Shown piece after piece: positions 62,721 through 64,000 of a stretch of 64,000 nucleotides of DNA. Both the position numbers and the translations under genes were made by a program. The stretch lies in assembly GCF_000715015.1 (NCBI RefSeq), contig NZ_JMIW01000002.1:124001-188000 (forward strand), in the 5' to 3' direction. This stretch comes from Erythrobacter longus. GTDB taxonomy: Bacteria > Pseudomonadota > Alphaproteobacteria > Sphingomonadales > Sphingomonadaceae. A model generated the notes under the pieces. The model saw only the letters and a program-made list of their open reading frames with translations. It was not told the origin of the DNA and searched no databases. Each line of letters starts with the position of its first letter. Position 1 is the first letter of the stretch.

Positions 62721-63980
62721 TCAGGCGTTTGCGTCCACGCGGTAGAGTGCACGGTAACCTTCGTGCGTTGAGTCCACCCAAACGGTTTCACCATCGCGTG
62801 ACCATCGCGGATGAAGATCGCAGCGCCATTCATCTTGATAGCGCCGGTCAGCAAGAAGACGTCCGATTTCGCGCCGTTCCCCTGCATCGGGGGAAAGCGT
62901 GAAAAGCGTCTGGTCACTGTAGAGATCAGGATAGGTATCAGTGATCCACTGCCCCGTTGCCTCACTTTTGCTGGGGTGACCGTCAACGCTCGGCGCAGCG
63001 TTCGATAGCGGGGTCAATGACTGATCGCGGCAATCAAAGACCACATAATTTGCAAAGATGCCCTCACCCGCCGTGTAAACAATCCGGTCTTCATCAAGCC
63101 ACCAATAATGCGATGCCCGGCCGTTGAGCGGCACACGGATGAGGCCAGAGCCGTCGCAATTGCCGATCATTGCATCAACGGTCCAATTGTGGACAGCGCC
63201 CGCTTCGGGAAGACGTTTATAGAGCACCGTAAAGCGCGTGGCCTTGGGGCTCAACAATGCTGCGTTGAGGTAATGATATTCGCGTTGCGTCGCGCCGGGC
63301 ACAGCCTTTGCAAATTCAGGCATGGGATAGACAAGCTCGCCCTTCCCCGTGGCCAAATCGACCAAGGTGACGCCGTCGCCATCTGGCAAATTATCGTCTG
63401 CAAACGGGTCTTCAAGTCGCGGATAGCCATAGCCGGGGCGGCAATGGGCCAGCCTGCCAAAATTGAGCGACAGGCCGATCCCAGCTTCTTCGCGCGCGTC
63501 AAACAATGGCCAGTCGCATTGCGCTCGCACGCCGCTTTCATCGGCCACAGCGTGAACGGCCTTTCCATCAACAATCGTATTAAACGCCAATGCGCGCGGG
63601 CCTGCACTGTCCCACCAACGTAGCCGCGCTCCCATTTGCCAGCACCACAATTGGGTCTGGGCAAGTTCGTGCCATTCGCCTGTCTCTATCTCGAACCAGC
63701 CAAGCCGCGCGCTCTCCTTACCGGTCAAGGCTGAGCGGGCAGCAACGCTGGCATGCGCCAACACGGCCATGCCATCTGCCGATACGGGTTGAATTTCGTA
63801 ATAGCCTGCAAAGGTTTCGCGGCCCGGCACCCGGTATTCGCGCGCGACGGGAGCATCGGGGTTTTTGCCTTGAGCCCGGCGCACCGCGCGCAATACCGGA
63901 GGCAGAACCTGCGTTTTTAGCCCCCGGCGCACCGGTCGGGGCACCATCATGGCAATCGAGGAGAGCATCGCTTTGGACAT
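62721..63980 (-). CDS. beta-propeller (TolB/oligogalacturonate-lyase-like) protein
   Basis: A 419-residue protein with repeated Trp/Asp-containing blades such as AHCRPGYGYPRLEDPFADD, NGRASHYWWLDEDRIVYT and LHPRWSRDGETVWVDSTHEGYRALYRVD. The last is the typical blade of TolB-like propellers and oligogalacturonate lyases. No signal peptide is clear. The gene precedes a GT2 gene by three bases, so a role in handling the same surface glycan is likely; whether it is a lyase or a binding scaffold is not known. The 20 bases after its start close the window. Confidence 0.65.
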   Translation of the reverse strand: MSKAMLSSIAMMVPRPVRRGLKTQVLPPVLRAVRRAQGKNPDAPVAREYRVPGRETFAGYYEIQPVSADGMAVLAHASVAARSALTGKESARLGWFEIETGEWHELAQTQLWCWQMGARLRWWDSAGPRALAFNTIVDGKAVHAVADESGVRAQCDWPLFDAREEAGIGLSLNFGRLAHCRPGYGYPRLEDPFADDNLPDGDGVTLVDLATGKGELVYPMPEFAKAVPGATQREYHYLNAALLSPKATRFTVLYKRLPEAGAVHNWTVDAMIGNCDGSGLIRVPLNGRASHYWWLDEDRIVYTAGEGIFANYVVFDCRDQSLTPLSNAAPSVDGHPSKSEATGQWITDTYPDLYSDQTLFTLSPDAGERREIGRLLADRRYQDEWRCDLHPRWSRDGETVWVDSTHEGYRALYRVDANA

Positions 63981-64000
63981 TGTTCAGACATTAACCATGC

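Noticed and set aside
1..64000. CRISPR arrays, insertion sequences, prophage or toxin-antitoxin genes
   Set aside because: No regularly spaced direct repeats, transposase, integrase or phage structural genes are visible anywhere in the window.

Overview
The window looks like chromosomal DNA from an alphaproteobacterium of the order Sphingomonadales, most likely a marine Erythrobacteraceae member. This is an inference from gene content and order, not from a database search. The pointers are acpS-lepB, the chain hisG-hisD-nusB-thiL-hppA, the chain infA-maf-RNase E/G-like-yacG next to tRNA-Phe, a cobS gene without other cobalamin genes, a large TonB-dependent receptor, a secreted M16 protease, a carotenoid oxygenase and a wax ester synthase. 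Codon use is GC-rich and genes are tightly packed on both strands. No integrase, transposase, prophage or CRISPR array is visible.

Layout. 0.1-4.1 kb is a plus-strand run: acpS, lepB, a DUF3089 hydrolase, ruvX (apparently starting at a CTG codon) and two hotdog thioesterases. 4.1-8.6 kb is minus strand: a class A penicillin-binding protein, an AT-richer coiled-coil gene coupled to cobS, and a cupin. 8.6-12 kb carries a DUF2236 oxygenase, DUF1428, a DUF998 membrane protein, a J-domain protein, bolA and a Nudix hydrolase. A 305-base gene-free stretch follows; it contains a perfect 28-bp palindrome upstream of a short-chain dehydrogenase/epoxide-hydrolase-like pair. At 14.0 kb lies a 29-codon gene encoding nine cysteines, preceded by an ideal ribosome binding site and a 16-bp palindrome. 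15.3-21 kb is the his/nusB/thiL/hppA block, interrupted by an inverted intergenic repeat. 21-32 kb holds an S9 peptidase, a GNAT/JmjC-like pair, tesB, a universal stress protein with an FNR-type box, divergent YgiB/YgiC-type genes, a carotenoid oxygenase, a mini S24/S26 peptidase and an iron-type superoxide dismutase. 32-41 kb has an MFS transporter, uvrC, a flavoprotein, a secreted HExxH protein, and a wax ester synthase followed by a lipase-like hydrolase.

41-44.2 kb encodes a TonB-dependent receptor whose barrel region is interrupted by about 250 residues containing two tandem Cys-bearing modules. 44.5-53.3 kb is housekeeping (infA, maf, RNase E/G-like, yacG, tRNA-Phe, purC, purS, purQ), with a secreted caspase-like protein and an M16 peptidase between purC and purS. 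53.3-57.6 kb carries a membrane PAS-GGDEF-EAL protein and glmS. 57.8-64 kb is a surface-glycan region: three plus-strand genes (GT2, GT-C, GT4) behind a terminator-like leader hairpin, facing a second GT2 and a beta-propeller protein on the minus strand.

The best candidates for something undescribed are the 29-residue metallothionein-like gene with its palindromic control site and the receptor with the inserted tandem modules. The palindrome-controlled dehydrogenase pair and the cobS/coiled-coil coupling come next.
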